Origin: Lysobacter gummosus
Lineage (GTDB): Bacteria > Pseudomonadota > Gammaproteobacteria > Xanthomonadales > Xanthomonadaceae
Assembly: GCF_001442805.1 (NCBI RefSeq)
Contig: NZ_CP011131.1
Location: 2,108,001-2,172,000 of the forward strand
DNA: 64,000 nucleotides
Direction of reading: 5' to 3'
Below the pieces are notes generated by a model that was not told where the DNA came from, did no database searches, and saw only the letters and a list, made by a program, of their open reading frames with translations. The position numbers were made by a program, and so were the translations under genes. Positions 32,918 through 42,950 of the stretch are shown here, piece by piece. Numbering within the stretch: position 1 is the stretch's first letter; every line of letters begins with the position of its first letter.

Positions 32918-34783
32918 TCAAGCCGCCGCCGCGCCCCAGACCCGCACGCAATCGCGCCCCTCGGCCTTGGCCAGATACAGCGCCTGATCGGCGAACTGCA
33001 GCGCCGCTTCCACGCCCATGTCCGAGTCCGGGGTGATCTCGTGCACGCCGATGCTCGCGGTCACCGGGATGTCGTGGCTGCGGCTGGGGCAGGGCTGGGA
33101 ACGCAGGCGCAGGCGCAGGTCTTCGGCCACGCGCGCGCCGCTGTCCAGGTCCTGATCGGGCAGCACCGCGACGAATTCCTCGCCGCCGAAGCGGGCCAGC
33201 AGGGCGTGCTGCGGAATCAGCACTTGCGCGATCAGGCCCGCGGCCCAGCGCAGGCATTCGTCGCCGACCAGATGGCCGTGGTGATCGTTGATCTGCTTGA
33301 AGTGGTCCAGGTCGATCATCATCAGCACCAGCGGCCGGCGCTGGCGCCGCGAGCGATGCAGCAAGGCCTCGAAGGCTTCGCGGAAATGGCTGCGGTTGTG
33401 CAGGCCGGTCAGGCCGTCGCGCTGCGAGGTCTCGCGCAGGCGCGTGTGCGCGTCCTCCAACTGCTCCAGCGTGCTGCGCAGTTCCATGGTGCGTTGTTCG
33501 ACCTTGTGCTCCAGTTGCTCCTTGGCTTCGCGCACCACCCGTTCGTTCTCGTTGCGCAGCGAGGCGTAGCGATAACCCAGCGCCACCGACAGCAGCAACA
33601 TCTCCAGCGCCGAGCCGATCTGCACGCCGTATTCGGTGATGAACATCTTCGGCAGCAGGTCGAAGGCGATCGCTGCGAACATGCCGGTGCCCAGCAGGAA
33701 CGCCGACCACGCCAGCAGGAACAACCGCGCCGGCTTGTAGCCGCGGCGCAGCACCACGATGGTTTCCACCGCGATCCAGGCGATGCTCACGAACACCGCG
33801 GCCGAGGCGATCGGCGTGGCGATGCGATACGGAATCTGCGTGGCGGCCAGGCCCAGCAGCACGAAGAACCCGATCATCCCCAGCCCGACCCGGTCGCCGA
33901 ACCGCCATCGCTGCGCGAGCCCGAGGAAATTGCGCGCGAACTGCTGCATGCCGACCTGGGCCAGGCAGATCGACAGCGGCACCGAGTGATCGGCCAGCCA
34001 CGGCGAGTTGGGCCACAGATATTCGAAGCCCAGGCCGTTGAGGGTCAGCAGCACTAGGCCGAACGCGCAGATATGCAGCAGATACCAGAAATAGCTGCTG
34101 TCGCGCAGGCTCAGCCATAGCACCAGATTGTAGAAGAACAGCGCGACCAGGATGCCGTAGTACAGGCCGATGCCGAATTGCGCATCGCGCGCCAGTTCGG
34201 TGAAGGCGTTGGGCGTGTACAGGGTCAGCGGCACCTGCATCGAGCTTTCGCTGCTCACCCGCACATAGATATCGACGATGCGATCGGGCGGCAGATCGAT
34301 CTGGAAGTTCGGATGGCGGTAGCGGATGGTGCGCGAACTGAAAGGCAGGCTGTCGCCGCCGGCCTGATGCGCGACCGCGCCGTCGCGCGGCCGGGTGTAC
34401 ACGTCCAGGCGGTCGCTGAGGGCGAAGCCCTGCACCAGCAGCCAGTGCGGCACCTCGGCGTTGCGGTTGATCGCGGCGATGTGGAACCAGAACGCGCCGC
34501 GCTGGAAACCGAACGAGCTGTTGTTGTCCGGCACCGGTTTGAAGCGGCCCTGAGCGTGCAGGCGCTGCGCGCCGGCCAGGTCGAGCGTGCCGTCCAGATC
34601 GTGGTGGTAGGCGGTGAACGGCGCCAGCGCGACCTCGCGGGTGGACCGGTCCAGGTCCAGCACGCTCTGGGCGAGCGCCGCCTGCGTCCAGCATGCGGCG
34701 AGCAGGCACAGCAGCGCGAGCAGCCACGCGCGCGAAACGACGTTGCGCGGACGGCGCGAGGTGGGGGCGGGGATCGTATTCAT
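32918..34783 (-). CDS. Membrane diguanylate cyclase with 7TMR-DISM sensor
   Basis: A 621-residue inner-membrane enzyme making cyclic di-GMP. A signal peptide (WLLALLCLLAACWTQAALA) precedes a periplasmic 7TMR-DISM extracellular domain (about 45-185: SSFGFQRGAFWFHIAAINRN, NFQIDLPPDRIVDIYVRVS). Seven membrane helices follow (about 200-400), then a coiled coil (EAKEQLEHKVEQRTMELRST) and a GGDEF domain (about 455-615). The active-site motif is intact, FGGEEFVAV, and DGLTGLHNRSHF and IDLDHFKQINDHHGH are conserved. No RxxD inhibitory site is seen five residues before GGEEF. The start is ATG 34783 with AAGGA close upstream. Confidence 0.92.
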   Translation of the reverse strand: MNTIPAPTSRRPRNVVSRAWLLALLCLLAACWTQAALAQSVLDLDRSTREVALAPFTAYHHDLDGTLDLAGAQRLHAQGRFKPVPDNNSSFGFQRGAFWFHIAAINRNAEVPHWLLVQGFALSDRLDVYTRPRDGAVAHQAGGDSLPFSSRTIRYRHPNFQIDLPPDRIVDIYVRVSSESSMQVPLTLYTPNAFTELARDAQFGIGLYYGILVALFFYNLVLWLSLRDSSYFWYLLHICAFGLVLLTLNGLGFEYLWPNSPWLADHSVPLSICLAQVGMQQFARNFLGLAQRWRFGDRVGLGMIGFFVLLGLAATQIPYRIATPIASAAVFVSIAWIAVETIVVLRRGYKPARLFLLAWSAFLLGTGMFAAIAFDLLPKMFITEYGVQIGSALEMLLLSVALGYRYASLRNENERVVREAKEQLEHKVEQRTMELRSTLEQLEDAHTRLRETSQRDGLTGLHNRSHFREAFEALLHRSRRQRRPLVLMMIDLDHFKQINDHHGHLVGDECLRWAAGLIAQVLIPQHALLARFGGEEFVAVLPDQDLDSGARVAEDLRLRLRSQPCPSRSHDIPVTASIGVHEITPDSDMGVEAALQFADQALYLAKAEGRDCVRVWGAAAA

Positions 34784-34908
34784 CTTCCTTGGTCGGTTCC
34801 GACGCAGGCCTTTGCGTCGCGGCGGGGCAGGGCGTTCGGGGCGGCGGAAGGTATGGCTCGGGCGCATGCCTGAATTCTTAACGCAAATTCATCGCCAATC
34901 AGGCCGTC

Positions 34909-34957
34909 TTGACGACCGTTCGGCGGATCGCTAATGTATTAACGCGTTAGTACATTA
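34909..34957 (+). promoter_or_regulatory. his operon promoter with an overlapping 26-bp palindromic operator
   Basis: TTGACG (34909-34914) and TAATGT (34932-34937) are 17 bp apart. Starting at the -10 is a 26-bp palindrome: left half TAATGTATTAACG (34932-34944), right half CGTTAGTACATTA (34945-34957), one mismatched pair. Its inner part, GTATTAACG / CGTTAGTAC, resembles the TrpR box with its GTACTAG half-sites. The next gene is a TrpR-family regulator, so autoregulation and repression of hisGDCBHAF(IE) is the natural reading. Confidence 0.7.
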
Positions 34958-35090
34958 ATGCGCTTGTGTAGACTCAGGCCAAGTCCCGGCCCGAAGCAGG
35001 CGCCTTCCCACCGTCTTCCACGCTCCAGTCCGGCCGGCCGCAAAGCCTGCCGATCCGCTCCGAAAGCCACGCCGGCAAAGGTTCTCCACG

Positions 35091-35402
35091 ATGAAGCGCC
35101 GCTCCACCGACAGCGACCAGATTGAAGATTCCATCGCCGACCTGGCGATGGCGCTGGCCGCGTTGCGCACGCCCGAACAGGTGCGCGCCTTCCTGGAAGA
35201 CCTGTGCACGCCGGCCGAGCTGGAGGCGATGAGCGACCGCTGGCGGGTGGTGCCGCTGCTCAGCGAAGGCGTGCCGTACCGCGAAATTCACGACCGAACC
35301 CAGGTCAGCGTGACCACCATCGGCCGCGTCGCGCGGGTGTTCGAACGCGGCGCCGGCGGCTACGCCGCGGCCCTGCACCGACGCGCGGCGCGCCATCGCT
35401 GA
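35091..35402 (+). CDS. TrpR/YerC-like transcriptional regulator heading the his operon
   Basis: A 103-residue all-helical protein of the TrpR/YerC/YecD family. The dimerisation half is IADLAMALAALRTPEQVRAF and the region before the DNA-binding helices is LCTPAELEAMSDRWRVVPLL. The helix-turn-helix reads PYREIHDRTQVSVTTIGRVA, aligned with TrpR's Q-R-E-L-...-I-A-T-I-T-R segment. It is the first gene of the his transcription unit, 84 bp before hisG and downstream of a TrpR-box-like palindrome. In Xanthomonadales such genes are thought to control histidine synthesis; the effector, histidine or otherwise, cannot be read here. Confidence 0.85.
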   Translation: MKRRSTDSDQIEDSIADLAMALAALRTPEQVRAFLEDLCTPAELEAMSDRWRVVPLLSEGVPYREIHDRTQVSVTTIGRVARVFERGAGGYAAALHRRAARHR

Positions 35403-35486
35403 CCGCCGCGCACTTGCTTATCGCGCGTGCCGCCGGCCCGCCGCCTGTCTTCCCCCGTCCCCCGATCTTCTTTCCGAGACCCGTTC

Positions 35487-36401
35487 ATGAGCCCTCCCGC
35501 CAGCGCCGCAGCGCGTGACCGCCTGCGCATCGCGATCCAGAAGTCCGGCCGCCTGGCCGAACCGGCGCGCGCCCTGCTCGCGGCCTGCGGCCTGAGCTGG
35601 CGCGAAAGCCGCGACCGCCTGTTCTGCTACGGCGAAACCCTGCCGGTCGACCTGCTGCTGGTGCGCGACGACGACATCCCCGGGCTGATCGCCGACGGCG
35701 TCTGCGATCTGGGCGTGGTCGGCCGCAACGTGCTGCTGGAACAGGACGGCGACCGCCGCGGCAGCGGCCGCGCGCCGGCGTTCCGCGAATGGCGCCCGCT
35801 CGGTTTCGGCGGTTGCCGGCTGGCGCTGGCGGTGCCCGATGCGTGGCAGTGGGAAGGCCCGCAGCAACTGGCCGGCAAGCGCATCGCCACCAGTTATCCG
35901 GCGTTGTTGTCGCAATGGCTGGCCGAGCAGGGCGTGGACGCGCAGGTGGTGCTGCTGTCGGGTTCGGTCGAAATCGCGCCGCGTCTGGGGCAGGCCGAGG
36001 CGATCTGCGATCTGGTTTCCAGCGGCGCCACCCTCGGCGCCAATCAACTCAAGGCAGTGCAGACGCTGATCGAAAGCGAGGCGGTGCTGGCCGGGCCGAT
36101 CGACGGCTTCGACGACGTGCGCGGCGAACTCGCCGACCTGCTGCTGCGCCGCCTGGACGGCGCGATGCGCGTGCGCAACAGCAAGCTGCTGATGTTCCAG
36201 GCGCCGCGCAGCCTGCTCGACGAATTGCTGCCGTTGCTGCCCGATGCCGAGGCGCCGACGGTGATGCGCCTGGACAGCAGCGACGACATCGCCCTGCAGG
36301 CGCTGTGCCACGGCGCGGTGACCTGGCAGCGGCTGGAAGAGCTCAAGCGCGCTGGCGCGCGCGGCCTGATGGTGCTGCCGGTGGAGGGCATGCTGGCATG
36401 A
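35487..36401 (+). CDS. hisG: ATP phosphoribosyltransferase (long form)
   Basis: A 304-residue HisG that condenses ATP with PRPP, the first and feedback-controlled step of histidine synthesis. Substrate-site blocks are [35 protein letters not shown] (catalytic domain), [10 protein letters not shown] and the PRPP-binding stretch [17 protein letters not shown]. The C-terminal ~80 residues ([32 protein letters not shown]) are the regulatory domain of the long, HisZ-independent form. The ATG at 35487 is chosen over upstream frame because homologues begin there. Its TGA overlaps the hisD ATG. Confidence 0.96.
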   Translation: MSPPASAAARDRLRIAIQKSGRLAEPARALLAACGLSWRESRDRLFCYGETLPVDLLLVRDDDIPGLIADGVCDLGVVGRNVLLEQDGDRRGSGRAPAFREWRPLGFGGCRLALAVPDAWQWEGPQQLAGKRIATSYPALLSQWLAEQGVDAQVVLLSGSVEIAPRLGQAEAICDLVSSGATLGANQLKAVQTLIESEAVLAGPIDGFDDVRGELADLLLRRLDGAMRVRNSKLLMFQAPRSLLDELLPLLPDAEAPTVMRLDSSDDIALQALCHGAVTWQRLEELKRAGARGLMVLPVEGMLA

Positions 36402-37729
36402 GCGGGTTGATGCAGCGCTACGACTGGAACGCGCTGGATGCCGACCAGCGCGCCGGCGTGCTGCGCCGGCCGGCGCAGGAAACCCGTCAGACCACCGCCG
36501 ATGCGGTCGCGGACATCCTGGCCGCGGTGCGCAGCGAAGGCGACGCGGCGCTGCGCCGTTACGCGGAACGTTTCGACGGCGGCGCGCCGGAGCGCTTCGG
36601 CGTCGGCGAGGACGAATTCGACGCCGCGCAGGCATCGCTGTCGCCGCAACTGCGCGCGGCGATCGAGGAAGCCGCCGAGCGCATCCGCCTGTTCCATCAG
36701 GCCGGCATGACCCAGCCGTATGAGTTGGACACCGCGCCGGGCGTGCGCTGCGAACGCGTGCTGCGGCCGATCCGCCGCGTCGGCCTGTACGTGCCGGCCG
36801 GGTCGGCGCCGTTGCCGTCCACCGCGCTGATGCTGGGTGTCCCGGCGTTGCTGGCCGGTTGCCGCGAAGTCTCGCTGTGCACGCCGCCGCGCCGCGACGG
36901 CAGCGCCGATCCGGCGGTGCTGTACGCGGCGCGCTGCTGCGGCATCACCCGCGTGTTCAAGATCGGCGGCGCGCAGGCGATCGCGGCGATGGCCTTCGGC
37001 ACGCAGAGCATCGGCCAGTGCGACAAGTTGTTCGGCCCGGGCAACGCCTTCGTCACCGAGGCCAAGCGCCAGGTCGCCCTGATCGAAGGCGGCGCCGGCA
37101 TCGACATGCCGGCCGGTCCGTCGGAAGTGCTGGTGATCGCCGATGCCGGCGCGTATCCGGATTTCGTTGCCGCCGACTTGCTGTCGCAGGCCGAACACGG
37201 GCCGGATTCGCAGGTGATTCTGCTCAGCGACGATGTCGCCCTGCTCGATGCGGTCGATGCCGAGTTGGAGAAGCAACTGGCCAAGCTTTCGCGCGCCGAC
37301 ACCGCGCGTGTCGCGCTGCGCTCGTCGCGTTCGATCCGGGTCGATTCGATCGACACCGCCCTGGACGTCAGCAACCGCTACGCGCCCGAGCATCTGATCC
37401 TGGCGCTGCGCGACGCGCGCGCATGGTTGCCGGCGGTCGAGGTCGCAGGCTCGGTGTTCCTCGGCGACTTCGCCCCGGAAGCGCTGGGCGACTATTGCAG
37501 CGGCACCAACCACGTCCTGCCGACCAGCGGCGCGGCGCGTTACGCCGGCGGGCTCAACGTCGCCAGCTTCCAGGTCGCGATCACCGTGCAGGAAGTGCAG
37601 GCGCACGGCCTGGAAGCGATCGGCGGCTGCGCGATGGAACTGGCCGCCGCCGAAGGCCTGGACGCGCACCGCGCGGCGGTGGCGATCCGCCGCGAGCATC
37701 TGCGCCAGGGCGTCGGCTCACGCGCCTGA
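36398..37729 (+). CDS. hisD: Histidinol dehydrogenase
   Basis: A 443-residue enzyme catalysing the last two oxidations, histidinol to histidine, with NAD and zinc. Recognisable are [20 protein letters not shown], the signature stretch [15 protein letters not shown], the zinc and substrate residues in [26 protein letters not shown] and [17 protein letters not shown]. The start ATG overlaps the hisG stop (ATGA), implying coupled translation; the open frame upstream belongs to hisG's shadow. Length is normal for the family. Confidence 0.97.
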   Translation: MSGLMQRYDWNALDADQRAGVLRRPAQETRQTTADAVADILAAVRSEGDAALRRYAERFDGGAPERFGVGEDEFDAAQASLSPQLRAAIEEAAERIRLFHQAGMTQPYELDTAPGVRCERVLRPIRRVGLYVPAGSAPLPSTALMLGVPALLAGCREVSLCTPPRRDGSADPAVLYAARCCGITRVFKIGGAQAIAAMAFGTQSIGQCDKLFGPGNAFVTEAKRQVALIEGGAGIDMPAGPSEVLVIADAGAYPDFVAADLLSQAEHGPDSQVILLSDDVALLDAVDAELEKQLAKLSRADTARVALRSSRSIRVDSIDTALDVSNRYAPEHLILALRDARAWLPAVEVAGSVFLGDFAPEALGDYCSGTNHVLPTSGAARYAGGLNVASFQVAITVQEVQAHGLEAIGGCAMELAAAEGLDAHRAAVAIRREHLRQGVGSRA

Positions 37730-37798
37730 GCGCACCGGATCGATACGATAGGCAACGCGGCAACTCCACGCTTCAAGATCGGGCACGAAGAACCAGAC

Positions 37799-38902
37799 AT
37801 GATCGACGACAACCCCATGAACCTGTTACGCGAAGACCTGCGCGATTTCGCCGGCTACAGCTCGGCGCGCAGTGAAAAGCGCAGCGGCCGGGTCTGGCTC
37901 AACGCCAACGAAGCCGCCTGGCCCAGCGTCGCCGACGGCGAGGGCGCGGTGCGCCGCTATCCCGATCCGCAGCCGCAGCGCTTGCGCGAATGTCTGGCCG
38001 AGCTCTACGGCTGCGCGCCGGAGCAACTGCTGGCCGGCCGCGGCAGCGATGAGGCCATCGATTTGCTCGTGCGCGGCTTCTGCCGCCCCGGCGGCGACTC
38101 TATCGTGATCACGCCGCCGACCTTCGGCATGTACGCAGTCAACGCGCGCCTGCACGGCACCCGCATCGTGGAAGCGCCCTTGCGCGACACCGCGGAGGGT
38201 TTCGCCTGCGATTTCGCCGCGATCGCGGAGGCGGCCGAACGCGAAGCGGCCAAGCTGGTGTTCCTGTGTTCGCCGGGCAATCCCTCCGGCACCTTGTTGC
38301 CGCTCGATCAGATCGAAGCGCTGGCCCTGCGCCTGCGCGGCCGCGCGATGGTGGTGGTCGATGAGGCCTATATCGAATTCGCCGACGGCGCCTCGGCCGT
38401 GAGCGCGCTCGCGCGCCAGCGCAACATCGCCGTGCTGCGCACCTTGTCCAAGGCGCATGCGCTGGCCGCGGCGCGGATCGGCAGCGTGATCGCCGATGCT
38501 GGCGTGATCGCCGCCCTGCAACGTTGCCAGGCGCCGTATCCGCTGCCCACGCCATGCGTGAACCTGGCGCTGCGCGCGCTGGCCGAGGTGCCGCGCAATA
38601 CCACCAAGGCGCGCATCGCCACCGCGATGAGCGAACGCGAGAAGTTGCTGCAGGCGCTGCGGGCGATACCCGGCGTGCGCCGGGTGTATCCCTCGCAGGC
38701 CAATTTCCTGCTCGCGCGCTTCGACGATCCGCAAGCCGCGTTCGACGGTCTGCTAGACGCCGGCGTGGTGGTGCGCGATTTCCGCCACGCGCCGCAACTC
38801 GGCGACGCGCTGCGCATCAGCCTGGGCACGCCGGAGCAGAACGCGGCGGTGATCGAAGTGCTGAACCGGGCGGCGCGCGCCTCCTGCGGAGCGGCGGCAT
38901 GA
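37799..38902 (+). CDS. hisC: Histidinol-phosphate aminotransferase
   Basis: A 367-residue PLP enzyme of fold type I converting imidazole-acetol phosphate to histidinol phosphate. The N-terminal [10 protein letters not shown], the glycine loop [29 protein letters not shown], the PLP-contacting [11 protein letters not shown] and the Schiff-base lysine in [16 protein letters not shown] are present. The arginine binding substrate phosphate is in [10 protein letters not shown]. The ATG at 37799 has GAAG upstream; a second ATG at 37817 is possible. A 69-bp gap separates it from hisD, the only real gap inside the run after hisG. Confidence 0.96.
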   Translation: MIDDNPMNLLREDLRDFAGYSSARSEKRSGRVWLNANEAAWPSVADGEGAVRRYPDPQPQRLRECLAELYGCAPEQLLAGRGSDEAIDLLVRGFCRPGGDSIVITPPTFGMYAVNARLHGTRIVEAPLRDTAEGFACDFAAIAEAAEREAAKLVFLCSPGNPSGTLLPLDQIEALALRLRGRAMVVVDEAYIEFADGASAVSALARQRNIAVLRTLSKAHALAAARIGSVIADAGVIAALQRCQAPYPLPTPCVNLALRALAEVPRNTTKARIATAMSEREKLLQALRAIPGVRRVYPSQANFLLARFDDPQAAFDGLLDAGVVVRDFRHAPQLGDALRISLGTPEQNAAVIEVLNRAARASCGAAA

Positions 38903-40146
38903 GCGGGTTGACGCCGATCGTGTTCGTCGATCGCGACGGCACCTTGATCGAGGAGCCGGCCGATTTCCAGATCGACAGCTACCCCAAGCTGCGCCTGGTG
39001 CGCGGGGTGATCCCGGCGATGCTGAAGCTGCGCGACGCCGGCTATGAGTTCGTCATGGTCACCAACCAGGACGGCCTGGGCACCGACTCGTTTCCGCGCT
39101 GGAGCTTCGACGGCCCGCATCAGCTGATGATGCAGATCTTCGAAAGCCAGGGCATCGTGTTTCGCGAAGTGCTGATCGACACCAGTTTCCCCGCGCAGAA
39201 CCTGCCCACGCGCAAGCCGGGCATCGGTCTGGCGCTGCCGTTGCTGAAAGATCGCGGCATCGATTGGGAGCGCTCGGCGATGGTCGGCGATCGCGAGACC
39301 GACAACGGTTTCGCCGCCAACCTGGGCATCCGCGCGTTCCAGCTGCGCACCGAGCAGTTCGGCGGCGAGTGGGATTGGGCCAGCATCGCCCATGCGCTGG
39401 CCGACCGTCCGCGCACCGCGCGGGTGCGGCGCACTACGCGCGAGACGCGGATCGAGGTCGCGGTCGATCTCGATCGCGTCGCCGATCCCAAGGTGCACAC
39501 CGGGCTGGGTTTCTTCGATCACATGCTCGAACAGATCGGTAAGCACGGCGGCTTCGCGCTTGAGCTGCGCTGCGAGGGCGATCTGCACATCGATGAGCAC
39601 CACACCATCGAAGACAGCGCGCTGGCGCTGGGGCAGGCGCTGCGCGAAGCGCTGGGCGACAAACGCGGGATCGGGCGGTATGGGTTCGATCCGCGGGCGG
39701 GGGTTGGCGGCGAGGCGGTCGAGGCTGAGAGCGAATCCCCCCTTGCCCCCCTTTTTCAAAGGGGGGAAGGCGATTTGGGTGGTGCGCAGGGTGGGAACGG
39801 CGAGGTGAGCGATGCGCAGAGCGATGCGAACACGCCGCAAGCGCAGGAATTCGTGCTGCCCATGGACGAAACCCTGGCGCGCGCCGCGCTGGATTTTTCC
39901 GGGCGGCCGTATTTCGTGTTCAGCGGCAGCTTCGCGCGCGAGCGGGTCGGCGACTTCCCGACCGAGCTGCTCCCGCATTTCTTCCGCTCACTGTGCGAAA
40001 CCGCCGGGCTCAATCTGAACCTGAACGTGGAAGGTGATAACGATCACCACAAAATAGAGGCGTGTTTCAAATCGGTGGCGCGCGCACTGCGTCAGGCGAT
40101 CGCTCGTCAAGGGCGTGAACTGCCGAGCACCAAAGGAGTTTTGTGA
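38899..40146 (+). CDS. hisB: Bifunctional histidinol-phosphatase / imidazoleglycerol-phosphate dehydratase with an inserted segment
   Basis: 415 residues. The N-terminal HAD phosphatase (1-165) has [13 protein letters not shown] (Asp11, Asp13), VTNQDG and a final [12 protein letters not shown]. The zinc loop cysteines of E. coli HisB are absent ([15 protein letters not shown]). The dehydratase (from about 175) has [44 protein letters not shown] and [13 protein letters not shown], the metal-binding histidine motifs. Between RYGF (residue 263) and [10 protein letters not shown] (residue 318), where relatives join directly, lie 54 extra codons rich in Gly, Glu, Ala and Ser and encoding a palindromic DNA repeat. 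Start ATG overlaps the hisC stop. Confidence 0.95.
   Translation: MSGLTPIVFVDRDGTLIEEPADFQIDSYPKLRLVRGVIPAMLKLRDAGYEFVMVTNQDGLGTDSFPRWSFDGPHQLMMQIFESQGIVFREVLIDTSFPAQNLPTRKPGIGLALPLLKDRGIDWERSAMVGDRETDNGFAANLGIRAFQLRTEQFGGEWDWASIAHALADRPRTARVRRTTRETRIEVAVDLDRVADPKVHTGLGFFDHMLEQIGKHGGFALELRCEGDLHIDEHHTIEDSALALGQALREALGDKRGIGRYGFDPRAGVGGEAVEAESESPLAPLFQRGEGDLGGAQGGNGEVSDAQSDANTPQAQEFVLPMDETLARAALDFSGRPYFVFSGSFARERVGDFPTELLPHFFRSLCETAGLNLNLNVEGDNDHHKIEACFKSVARALRQAIARQGRELPSTKGVL
39688..39849. repeat. Palindromic repeat inserted in frame within hisB
   Basis: This is 162 bp, exactly 54 codons. Its centre is CCCCCCTTT-TTC-AAAGGGGGG (39746-39766), flanked by AATCCCCCCTT and AAGGCGATT, the layout of a repeat usually found between genes in Xanthomonadaceae. 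The translated frame reads [17 protein letters not shown]. Reading stays open, so the HisB protein carries the repeat as an internal loop. Confidence 0.75.
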
Positions 40147-40754
40147 TGACGGTTGTAGCTGTCATCGATTCGGGGGGGGGGAACATCGGCTCAGTGCGTT
40201 ATGCATTGGAGCGGCTGGGTGCGCGGTCGATTCTGACCGCGGACCCCGCGACGATCGCCTCCGCCGATCGCGTGATCTTGCCGGGTGTGGGCGCCGCCGC
40301 CCCCGCGATGGCAAGACTGCGCGAACTGGAACTGGTCGCGACGATCCGCCGCTTGCAACAGCCGCTGCTCGGGATCTGCCTGGGCATGCAGCTGTTGTAC
40401 GAGTCCTCGGAGGAGGGCGAGGTCGAGTGCCTCGGGCTTCTACCGGGCCGGATCACCAGGTTGCAACCAGGACCAGGAGTACGTGTGCCTCATATGGGAT
40501 GGAATCTCCTTCAGAAGCATGAATCGGCCGGCGCGCAGCGCCTGCTTGCCGGCATCGGCGAGCACGACCAGGCCTATTTCGTCCACAGCTATGCCGCGCC
40601 ACTGACCCCAGACACCCTGGCCAGCGCCAGCTACGGCACCCGCTTCACCGCCGTGGCCGGACGCGGGCGCTGCTTCGGCGCCCAGTTCCACCCGGAACGC
40701 TCGGCCGCCGTCGGTTCGCGCCTGCTCGCCAACTTCCTGGCGCTGGAGGCGTGA
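40146..40754 (+). CDS. hisH: Imidazole glycerol phosphate synthase, glutaminase subunit
   Basis: A 202-residue class I glutamine amidotransferase supplying ammonia to HisF. The nucleophile is in [14 protein letters not shown]. His and Glu are in [12 protein letters not shown], and the oxyanion region is [13 protein letters not shown]. The ATG at 40146 is chosen because AAAGGAG lies seven bases upstream; a GTG three bases earlier is less well spaced. The start overlaps the hisB stop (TGATG). Codons 9-12 read TCG GGG GGG GGG, a run of nine G (40172-40180) in the otherwise conserved [10 protein letters not shown] loop. Confidence 0.95.
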   Translation: MTVVAVIDSGGGNIGSVRYALERLGARSILTADPATIASADRVILPGVGAAAPAMARLRELELVATIRRLQQPLLGICLGMQLLYESSEEGEVECLGLLPGRITRLQPGPGVRVPHMGWNLLQKHESAGAQRLLAGIGEHDQAYFVHSYAAPLTPDTLASASYGTRFTAVAGRGRCFGAQFHPERSAAVGSRLLANFLALEA

Positions 40755-40756
40755 AC

Positions 40757-41506
40757 ATGGGCAACAGCACCTTGTATCCCGCGATCGACGTTCGCGACGG
40801 GCGGGTCGTGCGCCTGCACCAGGGCGACTACACGCAGGAAACCCGTTACGAGACCGAGCCGCTGGCCCTGGCCACGCGTTACGCCGAAGCCGGCGCCAAG
40901 TGGCTGCACCTGATCGACCTGGACGCCGCGCGCTACGGCGGCTACACCCTGGCGCCGCTGCTGCGCGCGATCACCACCTCCAGCTGGATGCGCGTGCAGA
41001 CCGGCGGCGGCGTGCGCAGCGAAGCCGATGTCGAGGCCATCATCGACGCCGGCGCCGACCGCGTCGTGGTCGGCTCGCTCGCGGTCAAGGACCCGGACCT
41101 GGTCATCGGCTGGCTCAAGCGCTTCGGCTCCGAACGCATCACCATCGCCCTGGACGTGCGCCAGACCGAAGACGGCGCCTGGGAACTGCCGGTCGCCGGC
41201 TGGACCGAAGACAGCGGCGTGCGCCTGGAACCTCTGCTCACGCGTTACGCCGCGGCCGGCCTGCGCCATCTGCTGTGCACGGACGTTTCCCGCGACGGCA
41301 CCATGACCGGGCCGAACCTCGACCTGTACCGGCATATCCACCAGATCGCTCCGGACGTGCAATTGCAGGCCTCCGGCGGCATCCGCGACATCGCCGACAT
41401 CGTCGCCGCCGACAACGTCGGCTGCAGCGGCGCGGTGCTGGGCAAGGCGCTGATCGAAGGCCGTTTCCAACTCACCGACGCATTGAAGCAGGTACGACGT
41501 TGCTGA
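40757..41506 (+). CDS. hisA: ProFAR isomerase
   Basis: A 249-residue TIM barrel isomerising ProFAR to PRFAR. The catalytic aspartates are in [19 protein letters not shown] (first half-barrel) and [18 protein letters not shown] (second). The phosphate-binding glycines are in [15 protein letters not shown] and [12 protein letters not shown]. The ATG at 40757 follows GGAGG by seven bases; a GTG at 40751 overlapping the hisH stop is less likely. Its own end overlaps hisF. Confidence 0.96.
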   Translation: MGNSTLYPAIDVRDGRVVRLHQGDYTQETRYETEPLALATRYAEAGAKWLHLIDLDAARYGGYTLAPLLRAITTSSWMRVQTGGGVRSEADVEAIIDAGADRVVVGSLAVKDPDLVIGWLKRFGSERITIALDVRQTEDGAWELPVAGWTEDSGVRLEPLLTRYAAAGLRHLLCTDVSRDGTMTGPNLDLYRHIHQIAPDVQLQASGGIRDIADIVAADNVGCSGAVLGKALIEGRFQLTDALKQVRRC

Positions 41507-42291
41507 CCACCACACCCTTGAGCCGGCGCATCGTGCCGTGTCTGGATGTCCGCGACGGCCGCGTGGTCAAGGGCGTGCGTTTTCGCGATCACGTCGATAT
41601 GGGCGACATTGTCGAACTCGCGCTGCGTTATCGCGACGACGGCGCCGACGAGCTGGTGTTCTACGACATCACCGCCAGCCCGCAGGGGCGCAGCGTGGAT
41701 CGCGGCTGGGTGGAACGCGTTTCGCGCGCGATCGACATTCCGTTCTGCGTCGCCGGCGGCATCCGTTCGGTGGGCGACGCGCGCGGCGTGCTCAACGCCG
41801 GCGCCGACAAGATTTCGATCAACACCCCGGCGCTGGAACGGCCCGAGCTCATCGGCGAAATCGCGGATGAGTTCGGCGTGCAGTGCGTGGTGGTCGGCAT
41901 CGACAGCCTGCGCGATCCCGACGGGCAATGGCGCGTGCGCCAGTACACCGGCGATCCCTCGCGCACCCAGGCCTTGCCTAAGCGCACGCTGGACTGGGTG
42001 GTCGAAGCGCAACGGCTGGGCGCGGGCGAGATCGTGCTCAACTGCATGGGCAGCGACGGCGTGCGCAGCGGTTACGACATCGAGCAGCTCAGCGCGGTGC
42101 GCGAAATCTGCCAGGTGCCGCTGGTGGCCTCCGGCGGCGCCGGAACCATCGAGCACTTCGGCGCGGTGTTCCGCGAAGCCGATGTCGATGCGGCGCTGGC
42201 GGCGAGCGTGTTCCACTCCGGCAGCATCCGCATTCCGGCCCTGAAGCAGGCGTTGCGCGAGCAGGGCGTGCCGGTGCGGGAACTGCACTGA
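41500..42291 (+). CDS. hisF: Imidazole glycerol phosphate synthase, cyclase subunit
   Basis: A 263-residue TIM barrel that with HisH forms IGP and AICAR. Asp11-equivalent lies in [16 protein letters not shown] and Asp130-equivalent in [13 protein letters not shown]. Phosphate loops are [14 protein letters not shown] and [13 protein letters not shown]. The start is placed at TTG 41500, overlapping the last codons of hisA; the next in-frame TTG (41518) would give the shorter [10 protein letters not shown] start seen in relatives. No ATG is available before the conserved strand, so a rare start codon is used either way. Confidence 0.95.
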   Translation: MLTTTPLSRRIVPCLDVRDGRVVKGVRFRDHVDMGDIVELALRYRDDGADELVFYDITASPQGRSVDRGWVERVSRAIDIPFCVAGGIRSVGDARGVLNAGADKISINTPALERPELIGEIADEFGVQCVVVGIDSLRDPDGQWRVRQYTGDPSRTQALPKRTLDWVVEAQRLGAGEIVLNCMGSDGVRSGYDIEQLSAVREICQVPLVASGGAGTIEHFGAVFREADVDAALAASVFHSGSIRIPALKQALREQGVPVRELH

Positions 42292-42950
42292 TGAGCGCGC
42301 TGACGCCGCAGCAGATCGACGCGCTGGACTGGGACAAGCAACTCGGGCTGATCCCGGCCGTGGTCCAGGACGCGTCCACCCTGCGGGTGCTGATGCTCGG
42401 CTACATGGACCGGGCGGCGCTGCAGGCCACCCTGGACAGCGGCCACGTCACCTTCTTCAGCCGCAGCAAACAGCGGCTGTGGACCAAGGGCGAAACCTCG
42501 GGCAATTTCCTCGACCTGGTGTCGATGGAAACCGACTGCGACCGCGACACCTTGCTGGTACGCGCGCAGCCGCACGGGCCGACCTGCCACCTCGGCCGCG
42601 AAAGCTGTTTCCCGAACGCGCCGGGCCATCCGGGCGATGCGCTGTCGTTCCTCGTCGAGCTCGATGACTTGGTGAAGCAGCGCGAACGCGAACGCCCGGC
42701 CGGCAGCTACACCACCCATCTGTTCGACAAGGGCGTGCGTTCGATCGCGCAGAAGGTCGGCGAAGAGGGCGTGGAGACCGCCCTGGCCGCGGTGGTCCAG
42801 GACGACGCCGCGCTGTGCGGCGAAGCCGCCGATCTGCTGTTCCATCTGCAAGTGCTGTTGCGCGCGCGTGGCCTGTCGCTGGGCGATGCGGTCGCGGTGC
42901 TGCGCGCGCGGCACGGGCAGCCGCATCGCGGCCATGCGCCGTCTGAGTGA
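42291..42950 (+). CDS. hisI: Bifunctional phosphoribosyl-AMP cyclohydrolase / phosphoribosyl-ATP pyrophosphatase
   Basis: A 219-residue HisIE fusion performing steps two and three. The cyclohydrolase half (1-115) shows GLIPAVVQDASTLRVLMLGY, TFFSRSKQRLWTKGETSGNF, DCDRDTLLV and the zinc cysteines in GPTCHLGRESCF. The pyrophosphatase half (about 125-210) shows SYTTHLFDKGVRSIAQKVGE and EGVETALAAVVQDDAALCGE, the acidic MazG-like metal site. It overlaps the hisF stop by one base and ends the operon; no clear terminator is seen in the following 150 bp. Confidence 0.96.
   Translation: MSALTPQQIDALDWDKQLGLIPAVVQDASTLRVLMLGYMDRAALQATLDSGHVTFFSRSKQRLWTKGETSGNFLDLVSMETDCDRDTLLVRAQPHGPTCHLGRESCFPNAPGHPGDALSFLVELDDLVKQRERERPAGSYTTHLFDKGVRSIAQKVGEEGVETALAAVVQDDAALCGEAADLLFHLQVLLRARGLSLGDAVAVLRARHGQPHRGHAPSE

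Noticed and set aside
39750..39849. hisB as a pseudogene disrupted by a repeat
   Set aside because: The insertion is an exact multiple of three, contains no stop and is followed by a complete dehydratase C-terminus within a conserved coupled operon.
40146..40754. hisH read as frameshifted because of the G tract
   Set aside because: With nine G the frame is open and the residues around it match the conserved N-terminal loop, so the gene is intact as given.
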